Below are positions 52,259 to 61,346 of a stretch of 61,694 nt of DNA, one piece after another (position 1 is the stretch's first letter; every line of letters begins with the position of its first letter). The position numbers were made by a program, and so were the translations under genes. Below the pieces are notes generated by a model that saw nothing but the letters and a program-made list of their open reading frames with translations, did not search any database and was not told where the DNA came from. The stretch is from an uncultured Collinsella sp. (GTDB lineage: Bacteria > Actinomycetota > Coriobacteriia > Coriobacteriales > Coriobacteriaceae): positions 1-61,694 of the forward strand of contig URZI01000011.1 of NCBI GenBank assembly GCA_900552385.1, written 5' to 3'.

Positions 52259-53474
52259 GGGTATCGACCTCCTTCGCCGAGCCTCGGCTATCAGCGCCCG
52301 CCATAGCGCCACTGCAAGAAGCGCCGCCCCGTTCGTCGGGTTCGTCTTCGCCCGATGCGCATTCCGGCCGAAGCGCGCGGCTGAACGCCATCGCAAGCCG
52401 GGCGTTCTCCTTGCGCGTGCGCACCGCGACGCGGCACCAGAAACGGGACAGTACCGAAAACGAGTCGCACGTGCGGACCAAAACCCCCTGTTTATACAGG
52501 CGCTCGGGGATGTCTTTCGCCGGCGTGCGGACTAAAAGGAAGTTCGCATCCGACGGCACGACGGAAAGTCCGAGCGAGGAGAGCTCGTGGGAAAGCCACG
52601 CTCGCTCGCCCGCCAATACATCGCGCGTGCGCGAGACGTATTCGACGTCTTCCAGGGCGGCGATGCCAGCGGCCTCGGCGACCGAGGAGACGGGCCACGC
52701 CTGCCCCGCCTGGCGAATCCCCTCGATGAGTTGGGCGTTTCCGCTAATCAGATATCCCAGCCGTAACCCCGCCATTCCGTAGAGCTTGGTGAATGCGGAG
52801 AGCACGGCCACATGGCGCGAACACGCGGCGCGTGCGGCCACGCTCCTTTCGCGGGCGTCGGGCGCAAATCCGAGGAAGCACTCGTCCACGACGAGCAGCG
52901 CGCCCACCTGCTCGCAGCGGCAAGCCGCGGCATCGATCACGCGGTGGTCGACGAGGCGCCCCGTCGGGTTGTTCGGATTGCAGAGGTACGCCACGTCTCC
53001 CGGCCCCTCGATCGCGCGGGCGAAGGAGGCGGGCACGTCGAAGTCGTCCGCTTCGGAGAGCGGGAACTCCTGCACGCATGCGCCGTAGTACGACGCCGCC
53101 TCCGCATATTCAGAGAACGTCGGCGCGCACACGACGATGCGTTTCGGGCGCACCGCCGCAGCGAGCCGCCAGATGATGTCGGACGCGCCCGCGCCGCAGA
53201 CGATAGTATCTTCGGGAATGCCCTGGGCGCGCGACAGGGCGCGAACAAGGGCGAGGCTTTCCCTATCGGGGTAGGCGTCGATTCGAGAAAGCGCCTTGCA
53301 GGCTGCGGCGACAGCGCGCGGCGAGGGGCCTGCCGGATTCACGTTCACCGAGAAATCGATGAAATCGGAGGCGCCCCCTTCGCAAGCGATGCCAAGCGAT
53401 TGCGCACTGCCCCCATGCGTACGGGCGCGCAGGATTCCCCCGGCAGCCAGGGGTGCGGCGTGGTCTTCCCTCAT
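52251..53474 (-). CDS. cobD: L-threonine-O-3-phosphate decarboxylase
   Basis: A 407-residue PLP enzyme of the histidinol-phosphate aminotransferase fold. ASDFIDFSVNVNPAGPSPRA opens it, YLCNPNNPTGRLVDH and LLVVDECFLGFAPDA follow, and SAFTKLYGMAGLRLGY holds the PLP lysine. It makes the aminopropanol phosphate linker. ATG 53474 overlaps the cbiB stop as ATGA. A charged C-terminal extension of about 50 residues (ECASGEDEPDERGGAS) is unusual. Confidence 0.9.
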   Translation of the reverse strand: MREDHAAPLAAGGILRARTHGGSAQSLGIACEGGASDFIDFSVNVNPAGPSPRAVAAACKALSRIDAYPDRESLALVRALSRAQGIPEDTIVCGAGASDIIWRLAAAVRPKRIVVCAPTFSEYAEAASYYGACVQEFPLSEADDFDVPASFARAIEGPGDVAYLCNPNNPTGRLVDHRVIDAAACRCEQVGALLVVDECFLGFAPDARERSVAARAACSRHVAVLSAFTKLYGMAGLRLGYLISGNAQLIEGIRQAGQAWPVSSVAEAAGIAALEDVEYVSRTRDVLAGERAWLSHELSSLGLSVVPSDANFLLVRTPAKDIPERLYKQGVLVRTCDSFSVLSRFWCRVAVRTRKENARLAMAFSRALRPECASGEDEPDERGGASCSGAMAGADSRGSAKEVDTRG

Positions 53475-54445
53475 GCCATCGCCCCCACGGCGAGCACGAC
53501 CGCCGCGCGCGCGGCGCCGAAGACGACGAGCGCGCATACGGACGCGGCGAGCATGAGCCTTGTCGCCCGGGCGATGTCGCCCCACTCGATTTCGCGGGAT
53601 GCGTCGCCTATCGTCGGTTTCTCAACGAGCTTGCCGAAATACACCGCGGGTCCTGCCAGGCGCAGCCCGAGCGCGCCCGCACACGCTGACTCTGTCTGCG
53701 CCGAGTTGGGGCTCGCATGGCGACGCCTGTCGCGGCGCCAGATGCGCGCCGCCCCGCGCGCGTCGAGCCCGACGATCGGGCACACGGCGATCATGAGCAG
53801 GGCCGATAAGCGCGAGGGAATCCAGTTCACCGCGTCGTCGAGGCGCGCCGAGGCGCAGCCGAAGTCGATGTAGCGCTCGTTTTTGTAGCCCACCATGCTG
53901 TCGAGCGTGTTCACCGCCTTGTACGCCATGCCCAAGGGCGCACCCCCGATCATAAGGTAGAAAAGCGGCGCGATGACGCCGTCGCTCGCGTTCTCCGCCA
54001 CCGTTTCCACGGCGGCGCGCGCGACGCCCTGCTCGTCGAGAACAGACGTGTCGCGTCCCACGATGAGCCCGACGGCTTCGCGCGCCGCGACAAGGCCACC
54101 CTTCGAGAACGCGCGGGCCACGGCCAGGCTCTGGCGGCGCAGCTCGCATGCCGCGAGAATCTGATAGCTCGCCCATGCCTCGGCCACGAAGCGCCAGCCG
54201 GAGTGAACCATGCCGCAAAGATGCAGGATTCCCCAGGTCAAAAGCCCACACGCAAGCGGAAGCGCCACGGCGAGCACAAGCCCTGCGGCGCGCGTGCCCG
54301 CGGACGTTTGCGGGAATGCGCGCCGCAGGCGGCCTTCGGCCCATGTGATCGCGTGCCCCATGGCGACGACGGGATGGGGAAGCCAGCGCGGGTCGCCGAA
54401 GGCAAGGTCGGCCGCGAACCCGGCGGCGACGGCAAGAATCGTCAT
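53471..54445 (-). CDS. cbiB: Adenosylcobinamide-phosphate synthase
   Basis: A 324-residue membrane protein. AADLAFGDPRWLPHPVVAMG is the family signature near the start; ENASDGVIAPLFYLMIGGAP and KAVNTLDSMVGYKNERYIDF are the conserved central parts. Several hydrophobic helices are seen. It attaches the aminopropanol (phosphate) arm to adenosylcobyric acid. The ATG overlaps the upstream phosphatase stop by one base (TGATG). Confidence 0.95.
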   Translation of the reverse strand: MTILAVAAGFAADLAFGDPRWLPHPVVAMGHAITWAEGRLRRAFPQTSAGTRAAGLVLAVALPLACGLLTWGILHLCGMVHSGWRFVAEAWASYQILAACELRRQSLAVARAFSKGGLVAAREAVGLIVGRDTSVLDEQGVARAAVETVAENASDGVIAPLFYLMIGGAPLGMAYKAVNTLDSMVGYKNERYIDFGCASARLDDAVNWIPSRLSALLMIAVCPIVGLDARGAARIWRRDRRRHASPNSAQTESACAGALGLRLAGPAVYFGKLVEKPTIGDASREIEWGDIARATRLMLAASVCALVVFGAARAAVVLAVGAMA

Positions 54446-55446
54446 CACCGGGCATCGCCCCCCGAAACGGGGCGAACGTCGCGAAGGCAGCGCCCATCCC
54501 AGGTGGCGGCCCATGCGCCGCCCGGCTCGGTATGCAGGTCGAAGTATCCCATTTTCGGGACAGCTAGCTCGGAGAGCAGCGCTTTCACGGTACCCGCGTG
54601 AACGACGAAGACGGCGCGCCCACTCCCCTGGGCGCGCTCCGAATCGCACGCCTTCCGAAACGCCGCGAGGACGCGGCGGGTGAAATCGCTCTTGCCCTCG
54701 CCATGCGGGCAGCGCGTCTCGCACCAGGAGTCTACCCAGGCGCGGTAGCGCGCATCCTCTTTAAGCTCGGCGGCGTTTTGCCCCTCGAAGTCGCCGAAAT
54801 CTATCTCGCGCAGACCGGGGCACGCCACAAGCTCCGCGTTCGGGAAGAGGATGCGCGCCGTCTGATCGGTGCGGGCCATGCCGCTCGTGATAACACGGAA
54901 CACGTCATGACCGCACGCGAGGTCGCGCAAAGCGCGCTCGCCCGCGCTCGACAGGGGCTCGTCGGTGCCCGCCCCGCTGTAGCGATGGTCTTCCGTGCCC
55001 GCCGTGGCACCATGGCGCACGAAGACGACTTCCAAAGGCGCGCCCGCGCCCTGCGTCCCTCGAGGCGCATCGGCAAGGTTTCCTTTGATGACCTGGGGAA
55101 TCCCGCACGTCATGCGCACGACGACGTCGGCGCGCGCAGCGAGCGCGCATCCCAGGCGCCCCGCGCGCTCGCGCCATTGGGCGTCTTCACTACGCATGGG
55201 GACGACCCCCGAGCCGACCAAGGGCAGAATCACTGCGTCGAAGCCGATCAGCCGCTCGAGCGCCCGGTCAGCGTCGAGCGCGCGCACGAGTTCCTCAGCA
55301 CGGTACGCGACGCGGCCGGCAAAAGCCGCGGGCACGCCGCCCTCCGCAAGCTGCGCCGCGTCGACGAAATCGTCCGCCGCGAACCCGAGCTTTTCGCGCA
55401 CGAAGGTCCTCTTCCCCGAACGCGAGCCACCTACCACGAGCATCAT
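54445..55446 (-). CDS. cobC: Fusion of a CobU-like P-loop domain and a CobC-type alpha-ribazole phosphatase
   Basis: A 333-residue protein. Residues 1-125 begin MMLVVGGSRSGKRTFVREKL (P-loop) and end TCGIPQVIKGN, which parallels the CobU ending CGIPVWMKG of the true kinase at 56207. The middle is divergent and the second CobU histidine motif is not evident. Residues 138-333 are a histidine phosphatase with LEVVFVRHGATAG and VFVVHAGTVKALL carrying the two catalytic His, as in CobC. The C-terminal half would dephosphorylate alpha-ribazole phosphate or cobalamin phosphate. The start overlaps the cobS stop (ATGA). Confidence 0.85.
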   Translation of the reverse strand: MMLVVGGSRSGKRTFVREKLGFAADDFVDAAQLAEGGVPAAFAGRVAYRAEELVRALDADRALERLIGFDAVILPLVGSGVVPMRSEDAQWRERAGRLGCALAARADVVVRMTCGIPQVIKGNLADAPRGTQGAGAPLEVVFVRHGATAGTEDHRYSGAGTDEPLSSAGERALRDLACGHDVFRVITSGMARTDQTARILFPNAELVACPGLREIDFGDFEGQNAAELKEDARYRAWVDSWCETRCPHGEGKSDFTRRVLAAFRKACDSERAQGSGRAVFVVHAGTVKALLSELAVPKMGYFDLHTEPGGAWAATWDGRCLRDVRPVSGGDAR

Positions 55447-56210
55447 AGGAGCATGCCCCCCGCCACCAGCATGGCAAGCATCGCGAGCTCGGCCCATTGC
55501 AGAAACCATCCGGCCAAATCACCCGTCACCCCGCCGAAGCGGGACAGGGCAACATGGCGGTACCACGCGAGCGCCAAAAGCCCCGCCACCGCCATAAGGG
55601 CGCCGACGGCCTGAGCGCACGCGACCATCCCTGCAGCCGAAGCCGCAGCGAAAGCGCAAAGCGGCACGACGATCGCCGCGCGCTTCTTTGCAGGCGAGAG
55701 CCCAGCGGCCATGCCGTCCGCCCGCGCGGCAGGCCAGCATTCTACGGCGAGCCCCGAAAGCGCGCGGGAGAACACGAGCGAGCACAGAAGCGCGAGGAAT
55801 GCCCCCGCCGTAAGCGGCAGCGCGGTGAACAGGGAAAACTGCAGAATAAGGTACACGACAACACCGATGACCCCGAAGGCGCCCGCCCGCGGGTCGTGCA
55901 TGATCTCGAGCTTTCGCTCGCGCGGGGCCCAACTTGCAAGCGCATCGGAGGTGTCACAGAGCCCGTCTAGGTGGATGCCTCCCGTCACCGCCACAGGCAG
56001 CGCCACGAGCACGGCCGCGACGATGGTCGCGGGCACGCCGAGCAGGTTCGCCACGTGCCCCCACGCCGTCATGAGGAAGCCTTCCGCAACGCCCACCAGG
56101 GGAAACGCGGCAAGCGCATGGGTTGACCCGAAATCGGTCCAGGCCGATTTCGGGACGGGGATGCGCGAGAACGTTCCGAACGCCGCGCCGATTGCCTCTG
56201 CTATCTTCAC
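55443..56210 (-). CDS. cobS: Adenosylcobinamide-GDP ribazoletransferase (cobalamin synthase)
   Basis: A 255-residue polytopic membrane protein. FSRIPVPKSAWTDFGSTHAL is the typical CobS start, and TGGIHLDGLCDTSDALASWA with the following MHDPRAGAFGVIGVVVYLIL are the conserved metal and substrate motifs. It joins adenosylcobinamide-GDP with alpha-ribazole. GTG 56210 is chosen because GAAGGA lies 8 bases upstream and it overlaps the cobU stop as GTGA; an in-frame ATG at 56321 lies inside cobU. Confidence 0.94.
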   Translation of the reverse strand: MKIAEAIGAAFGTFSRIPVPKSAWTDFGSTHALAAFPLVGVAEGFLMTAWGHVANLLGVPATIVAAVLVALPVAVTGGIHLDGLCDTSDALASWAPRERKLEIMHDPRAGAFGVIGVVVYLILQFSLFTALPLTAGAFLALLCSLVFSRALSGLAVECWPAARADGMAAGLSPAKKRAAIVVPLCAFAAASAAGMVACAQAVGALMAVAGLLALAWYRHVALSRFGGVTGDLAGWFLQWAELAMLAMLVAGGMLL

Positions 56211-56755
56211 CTTGTAGGTCCTTCGCCTTTCATCCACACGGGAATCCCGCATACCACTTCGACTGCGCGGTCGGCCAGCACCGCCACGCCCGCGTTCACG
56301 CGCGCGAGCGCGCGCCTCCATGCCTCGGTCCCCTCGTCGTAGCGCATCCCATCGGCGAACACGTCGACGGAGACCACCACCGTATACGCAGCGGCCTGAG
56401 CGAGCCGTTCGATGCCTCCGAGCACCTCGCGCGCCGCAGCGTCGGGGTCACGTGGGGACAAGCCGCCTTCCGCGAAGAGCTCGTTCGCAACCAGGTTGCC
56501 CACGTCCTCCAAAAGAAGCGTGCAGCCGCGCGGAAGCCCGGACACTGCGGCGCCCACGTCACGCGTGCGCTCGAGGGTGGAAAACCCCTTGCCCTCGCGC
56601 AGCGCGCGATGGCGCGCGATGCGGCGGGCGCCCTCTTCCCCGAAGGGCTCCATCGTTGCCAGGTACACGCGGGGGCCGTCGTGCCCGAGGCACAGGGACT
56701 CGGCGTAGGCGCTCTTGCCGCTCGCGGCGGCGCCGATGACGAGCGTCACCGCCAT
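56207..56755 (-). CDS. cobU: Adenosylcobinamide kinase/guanylyltransferase
   Basis: A 182-residue protein of normal CobU size. MAVTLVIGAAASGKSAYAES is the P-loop, VYLATMEPFGEEGARRIARH carries the guanylylated His region (the ARHRALR part), LLLEDVGNLVANELF follows, and VVCGIPVWMKGEGP ends it. It phosphorylates then GMP-activates adenosylcobinamide. It begins within the last 10 bp of cobT. Unlike the divergent CobU-like domain in the downstream phosphatase fusion, all expected motifs are present. Confidence 0.92.
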   Translation of the reverse strand: MAVTLVIGAAASGKSAYAESLCLGHDGPRVYLATMEPFGEEGARRIARHRALREGKGFSTLERTRDVGAAVSGLPRGCTLLLEDVGNLVANELFAEGGLSPRDPDAAAREVLGGIERLAQAAAYTVVVSVDVFADGMRYDEGTEAWRRALARVNAGVAVLADRAVEVVCGIPVWMKGEGPTR

Positions 56756-57894
56756 TTCCCGGCCTCGAAATGCTCGTAAGCAGCCATGCCAGTCGCCGTG
56801 AACGTCTTCCCATCCCGGTACACGCGCAGCGCCGAATCCAGAAGGGGCAGATACGCCATGGCGCCCGCGCCCTCGCCCAAGTGCATGCCTGCGTCGAGGG
56901 GTGCCTTTATGCCGAGCTCGCGAAGGAGCTCCTGGCTTGCGGGTTCGCTTGATGCGTGGGTGCCCACGAGGTAGCCCAAGGCGTTGGGGCACAGGCGCGC
57001 CGCGCACAGGGCTGCCGTGCAGGATATGACCCCGTCGAGGAGCGCCGGCGCCTTCGAGGCCGCGGCCCCCAGGTAGAAGCCGCACATCGCCGCGATGTCG
57101 AAACCGCCCACCTTCGAGAGCACGTCGATCGGGTCGGCGGGATCGGGCGAGTTCGCGTCGATAGCGCGCTCGACCACGTCGCGCTTGCGCGCGAGCGAGG
57201 CGTCCGAGAGCCCCGCGCCGCGCCCGACGAGGCTCCGCGCGTCCGTCCGGATGAGCACTGCGGCCACCGCCGCCGAGGTGGTCGTGTTGCCGATGCCCAT
57301 CTCGCCCGCGGCGAGAAGGCGCACGCCGGCGCGGGCAAGCCCGCACGCGACGGCGATTCCGACCTCGATCGCGCGCACGGCCCCATCGCGAGACATAGCG
57401 GAGCCGTGCGCGATGTTGCCGCTCCCCCGCCGCACGTTCGCGCGTACCATGCGCGCGTCTTCTATGCCCCGGGCCATACCCACGTCGACGGGCACGACAT
57501 CGGCACCCGCGAACGCTGCCATGCGGCAGGCGCTCGTGGCCCCCTCGCACATGTTGCGCGCGACGGCTCGCGTCACATCTTGCCCGCTTTGCGACACGCC
57601 TTCGGCAACGACCCCGTTGTCGGAAAAGAATACCGCGAGCGCACGAGGAAACTCGGCCACCTCGGCGCCCCCCTGAGCTGCGGCGATACACGCGACGGCG
57701 TCTTCAAAGTCGCCCAATCCCCCCAAGGGGTGCGCGATGGAGTCCCACGCGGCGTACGCGGCGGCGCGGGCGCACTCGTCTGTGGGCGCGATCCGGGAGA
57801 GCGCGGCTTCGAGCACGGCGCCTGGCGCCGACGAGAACGCGCGCTCGACTTCCTCGCGGATGCAGGCAAGCACGGTTTCGGTTGCTTCAGCCAT
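56746..57894 (-). CDS. cobT: Nicotinate-nucleotide-dimethylbenzimidazole phosphoribosyltransferase
   Basis: A 382-residue protein. AVFFSDNGVVAEGVSQSGQD is the substrate-binding segment, LLAAGEMGIGNTTTSAAVAA the phosphate loop, and GMHLGEGAGAMAYLPLLDSA holds the catalytic Glu. It activates the lower-ligand base as alpha-ribazole phosphate, the substrate of the CobC-type domain. It overlaps the cbiA stop by 8 bp. No bluB or bza gene for the base itself is in the window. Confidence 0.95.
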   Translation of the reverse strand: MAEATETVLACIREEVERAFSSAPGAVLEAALSRIAPTDECARAAAYAAWDSIAHPLGGLGDFEDAVACIAAAQGGAEVAEFPRALAVFFSDNGVVAEGVSQSGQDVTRAVARNMCEGATSACRMAAFAGADVVPVDVGMARGIEDARMVRANVRRGSGNIAHGSAMSRDGAVRAIEVGIAVACGLARAGVRLLAAGEMGIGNTTTSAAVAAVLIRTDARSLVGRGAGLSDASLARKRDVVERAIDANSPDPADPIDVLSKVGGFDIAAMCGFYLGAAASKAPALLDGVISCTAALCAARLCPNALGYLVGTHASSEPASQELLRELGIKAPLDAGMHLGEGAGAMAYLPLLDSALRVYRDGKTFTATGMAAYEHFEAGKWR

Positions 57895-59269
57895 GCCGTC
57901 TCCTCTCTGCTAACGACGCTGCGGCAGACGCGAACGAGCGCGCAACGTCGGGGTTCGCAGGATAGTACACATGCGGGAAGCCCGCAACCAGGGACGGAGT
58001 GGTCGTCATGCACGGCCAGCCCTTGTCGCGCCGGGGCTTCTGCGCCCAGAAGTCGCCGCCCGGGCAGGTGGACTGCCAGTAGTGGAACTCATGCGCGCGG
58101 ATGCGTGTGCCGCGCGGCCCGTAGAGCCCGTCGCGTTGGGAAGTGAGCTCCACGTACCCGAAATGGGACAGCCTTCCCCCGTTCTCGCTTGCGCCCTCAA
58201 GGGCGCCCGCAACAGGCCAGCGCCGCCCCTCGCTATCGGCGATTTCGCGCTGCAGGTACAGAAACCCACCGCATTCGGCAACCGTCGGCATGCCAGATTC
58301 CACCGCGCGCCGCACCGCCTCGCGCATCGGCGCGTTCTCGGAGAGCTGCCGCGCATGGAGCTCCGGGTAGCCACCTCCCAGATAGAGGGCGCTTGTCCCC
58401 CGGGGCAACTCGCTATCACACAGGGGGCTGAAATAGGCCAGCTCGCAACCCAGATCCTCGAGCGCGCGCAGGTTCTCCTCGTAGTAGAACGAGAACGCCT
58501 CGTCACGCGCGACGGCGACGATGGGCCGCGCTCCCGCGATCGGCTCCAACCGGTAAGGTTCCTCGCGGATATCGGGTGCCGTCGCCGCTATTTCGAGCAA
58601 GCGGTCGACGTCGACGCTCTTTTCCACCAGCTCGGCCATCTTATCGATGCGCGCGGAGAGCTGCTCCACCTCGTCGGCGGTCACAAGCCCCAGATGCCGG
58701 CTTTCGAGCGAGAACGCCTCGTCGGCGGGGATATTCCCCAAAACCGCGACGCCCGCGTGCTTCTCGATCGCAGGCGCCGCATAGGCGCAGGCAGCGGCGC
58801 TCGTCTTGTTCAGCACGACGCCGCGCACGTTCGCACAAGGCAGGAACTCGGCGATGCCGCGGATTACGGCGGCGAGCGATAAAGACGCGCCGCGCCCGTT
58901 CACCACTAAAACGACCGGCGTTTCCGTGTCGCGCGCAACCTGGTAGCTGCTCGCGTCGGCCACGCCGGGCGCCATGCCGTCGTAGAAGCCCATGACCCCC
59001 TCGAGCACCGCGATATCCGCGCCCGCGGCGCCGCGTGCGAGCAGGGCGCGCAGCGTCGGGGCGTCGGTGAAGAAGCCGTCTAAGTTCCCCGAGCGCGCGC
59101 CCACGACGCGGCGATGAAAGAGCGGATCAATGTAGTCGGGGCCGCATTTGAAGGCCGCGCATGCGAGGCCGCGGCGCGCGAGCGCGCGCAGGAGCGCGCA
59201 CGTAACGACTGTCTTGCCGCTCCCGCTCGAGGGCGCAGCGACCATGAAGCGCGGGATGGACGTGCTCAC
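57887..59269 (-). CDS. cbiA: Cobyrinate a,c-diamide synthase
   Basis: A 460-residue protein. FMVAAPSSGSGKTVVTCALL is the synthetase P-loop, AFKCGPDYIDPLFHRRVVG and VLEGVMGFYDGMAPGVADAS are CbiA signatures, and the amidotransferase Cys lies in TVAECGGFLYLQREI. It amidates side chains a and c. GTG 59269 overlaps the preceding stop as GTGA. The family names cbiA and cobB are equivalent; the anaerobic name is used because cbiG is in the operon. Confidence 0.94.
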   Translation of the reverse strand: MSTSIPRFMVAAPSSGSGKTVVTCALLRALARRGLACAAFKCGPDYIDPLFHRRVVGARSGNLDGFFTDAPTLRALLARGAAGADIAVLEGVMGFYDGMAPGVADASSYQVARDTETPVVLVVNGRGASLSLAAVIRGIAEFLPCANVRGVVLNKTSAAACAYAAPAIEKHAGVAVLGNIPADEAFSLESRHLGLVTADEVEQLSARIDKMAELVEKSVDVDRLLEIAATAPDIREEPYRLEPIAGARPIVAVARDEAFSFYYEENLRALEDLGCELAYFSPLCDSELPRGTSALYLGGGYPELHARQLSENAPMREAVRRAVESGMPTVAECGGFLYLQREIADSEGRRWPVAGALEGASENGGRLSHFGYVELTSQRDGLYGPRGTRIRAHEFHYWQSTCPGGDFWAQKPRRDKGWPCMTTTPSLVAGFPHVYYPANPDVARSFASAAASLAERRRHG

Positions 59270-60615
59270 CGGGCACCGCCTTCCCCACCTGCACCACGCG
59301 CGCTGACGAGGAACACGGGGTTTTGCGCCTTCATAAGATGGTGCGAGCCTACAGCCTCGGCGCGGGCGGCCGACACCTGGCACGCCTCGAACCCCTTAAA
59401 GCGCGAACCCGAGAGGAGCGCGCACGCCTCGGTGAGTGTCTCAACGGTGACGCATGGCACACACAGGCGAACCTGCGAATTCTTCTCGAGCGCCGCCTCC
59501 ACGATGGAGGGAAGCTCGCCCGCGCTCCCGCCGACGAACACGGCGTCGGGGACGGGCAGTTTCGCGAGCGCTTCGGGAGCGACGCCGGGGACCGCATACA
59601 CGTTGCCGCACCCGAATGCATCCGCGTTCTCTCGGATGAGCCGCACGCCGGCCGCGTTGCGCTCGACCGCCCATACCGACCCCGCTCGCGCGACGAGCGC
59701 CGCCTCGATCGACACGCTCCCCGTGCCGGCGCCGACGTCCCACACGGTGTCGGTCGCGGTAAGGCGCAGCTTCGCGAGCGCGACGGCTCGCACCTCCTGC
59801 TTGGTCATGGGAACGTCACCGCGGATGAAGAGCTCGTCGGGAATGCCCGAGGAAGCGTACGGCCAGCGGGAGCTCGCGGCGCGGGATGCGCCCGCAGAGT
59901 CCACCACGGAAGAAGTCGCCGCGGGAGCAGACGCGCCGGCCGGCGCCTCGGAGGCTGCGCTAGAGCCCGCAGGCGACCCGGCGCCGCCTGCGAAATCGAT
60001 AAGCATCACGTTCAAGTCGTCGAACGTCTGACCTGCGATTTCACTTGCGGTCGCGCAGGTGATGCGCTCGTCGGGGTACGACAGGCGCTCGGCCACCGTC
60101 ACGCGCGCGTCCCCGAAGCCCGCCTGCACAAGCTCGCCGGAAAGCCGCGAGGGGTCTTCCCCGCCCGACGTGACGAGGAAGAGCTCGCCTGAGCGCTCGG
60201 CCTCGGCCACAATGTCGCACTCCACGCCGTGAGCGCTCGCGAAGCGCCAATCCTGCCATGGACGCGCGAGACGCGCGGCGAGATACGACGCTGAGCTTAT
60301 GCCGGGAATGACGCGCACGTCCACCTGCGCATCGCCGGAGAGCGCCTCCACCAGGCTGCGCGCGCCGCTGAACAGCCCCACATCGCCCGTCATCACGACC
60401 ACGGCGCGCTGCCACGACGCCGCATCGGTGAGCGCGGCTACGATGTCCGCCGTCTTCACGAGCTCGCATCTCACGACGTCGGGCGGCACGTCGATGCCGG
60501 CAAGCGCGCGATGAGCGCCGATGACCACGTCGGCGATGTCGATCGCGTCGAGCGCCGCGCGCGAGAGCAAGTCGGGGTTTCCGGGCCCCGCCCCGATGAT
60601 CGTTACCTTTCGCAT
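59266..60615 (-). CDS. cobL: CbiE-CbiT fusion: cobalt-precorrin C5 and C15 methyltransferase/decarboxylase
   Basis: A 449-residue protein. Residues 1-200 are the CbiE tetrapyrrole methylase (IIGAGPGNPDLLSRAALDAI, VVMTGDVGLFSGARSLVEAL). A linker of about 40 Ala/Ser/Gly residues follows. The CbiT half has IPDELFIRGDVPMTKQEVRA and DTVWDVGAGTGSVSIEAALV (AdoMet site), then AVFVGGSAGELPSIVEAAL. The fused form corresponds to CobL of the aerobic pathway and CbiET of some anaerobes. It overlaps cobJ by 13 bp at its start and cbiA at its end. Confidence 0.94.
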   Translation of the reverse strand: MRKVTIIGAGPGNPDLLSRAALDAIDIADVVIGAHRALAGIDVPPDVVRCELVKTADIVAALTDAASWQRAVVVMTGDVGLFSGARSLVEALSGDAQVDVRVIPGISSASYLAARLARPWQDWRFASAHGVECDIVAEAERSGELFLVTSGGEDPSRLSGELVQAGFGDARVTVAERLSYPDERITCATASEIAGQTFDDLNVMLIDFAGGAGSPAGSSAASEAPAGASAPAATSSVVDSAGASRAASSRWPYASSGIPDELFIRGDVPMTKQEVRAVALAKLRLTATDTVWDVGAGTGSVSIEAALVARAGSVWAVERNAAGVRLIRENADAFGCGNVYAVPGVAPEALAKLPVPDAVFVGGSAGELPSIVEAALEKNSQVRLCVPCVTVETLTEACALLSGSRFKGFEACQVSAARAEAVGSHHLMKAQNPVFLVSARGAGGEGGAR

Positions 60616-61346
60616 GGAATCTCCCGATACCCGCGCGGCGTGACCATACGGCCGCCTACGAGCTTCGTGTCCGCGTTGCCGACGAACACGGTGGTGAACA
60701 TGTCGGCGTCGATCTCCCCCAGCTCAGAGAGCCTGCACATGCCCGACTGCTGCCCCTCGCGCCCGATGTTGCGTACCCAGCCGCAGAGCGTGTCGGGGGC
60801 CTTCCATTCGAGCATAATCTTCGCCGCGCGTGAGAGCCTGTCGGCGCGCTTTCTGCTGCGCGGGTTGTACAAACAGATGCAGAAGTCGGCGCTCGCGACG
60901 GCGGCGAGCCTGCGCTCGATGACCTCCCATGGCGTGAGCAGGTCTGAGAGCGACACGACCGCGAAGTCGTGGGCAAGCGGGGCTCCGAGCACCGCCGACC
61001 CGCTCTGAGCCGCGGTGGCCCCGGCGATAACTTCCACGTCTACATCGGGGTAGTCCTCCGCAAGCTCCAGCACGGGGCTCGCCATGCCGTACACGCCCGC
61101 GTCACCGCTGCACACGAGCGCCACGGCTTCTCCACTCTGCGCGCGCGAAAGCGCAAGGCGGCACCGTTCGACTTCGTGCATCATCGGCGTCGCGAGATGC
61201 GCCGCGTCGGGCACGGCGGCGAGCGCGAGCTCCACGTATTTCGTGTAACCCACAACGATGTCGGACGCCTCGAGCGCACGCCGAGCCGCAATCGTCATGC
61301 CGTCGGGCCCGCCCGGGCCGATCCCCACCACGAAGAGCTTTCCCAT
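60603..61346 (-). CDS. cobJ: (Cobalt-)precorrin-3B C17-methyltransferase
   Basis: A 247-residue methyltransferase of the CbiH/CobJ type. KLFVVGIGPGGPDGMTIAAR, ALVCSGDAGVYGMASPVLEL, then ICLYNPRSRKRADRLSRAAK are the family motifs. It performs C17 methylation with ring contraction in the anaerobic route. ATG 61346 follows AAGGAG by 5 bases and overlaps the cbiG stop (TGATG); a GTG at 61349 is the alternative. Confidence 0.94.
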   Translation of the reverse strand: MGKLFVVGIGPGGPDGMTIAARRALEASDIVVGYTKYVELALAAVPDAAHLATPMMHEVERCRLALSRAQSGEAVALVCSGDAGVYGMASPVLELAEDYPDVDVEVIAGATAAQSGSAVLGAPLAHDFAVVSLSDLLTPWEVIERRLAAVASADFCICLYNPRSRKRADRLSRAAKIMLEWKAPDTLCGWVRNIGREGQQSGMCRLSELGEIDADMFTTVFVGNADTKLVGGRMVTPRGYREIPCER

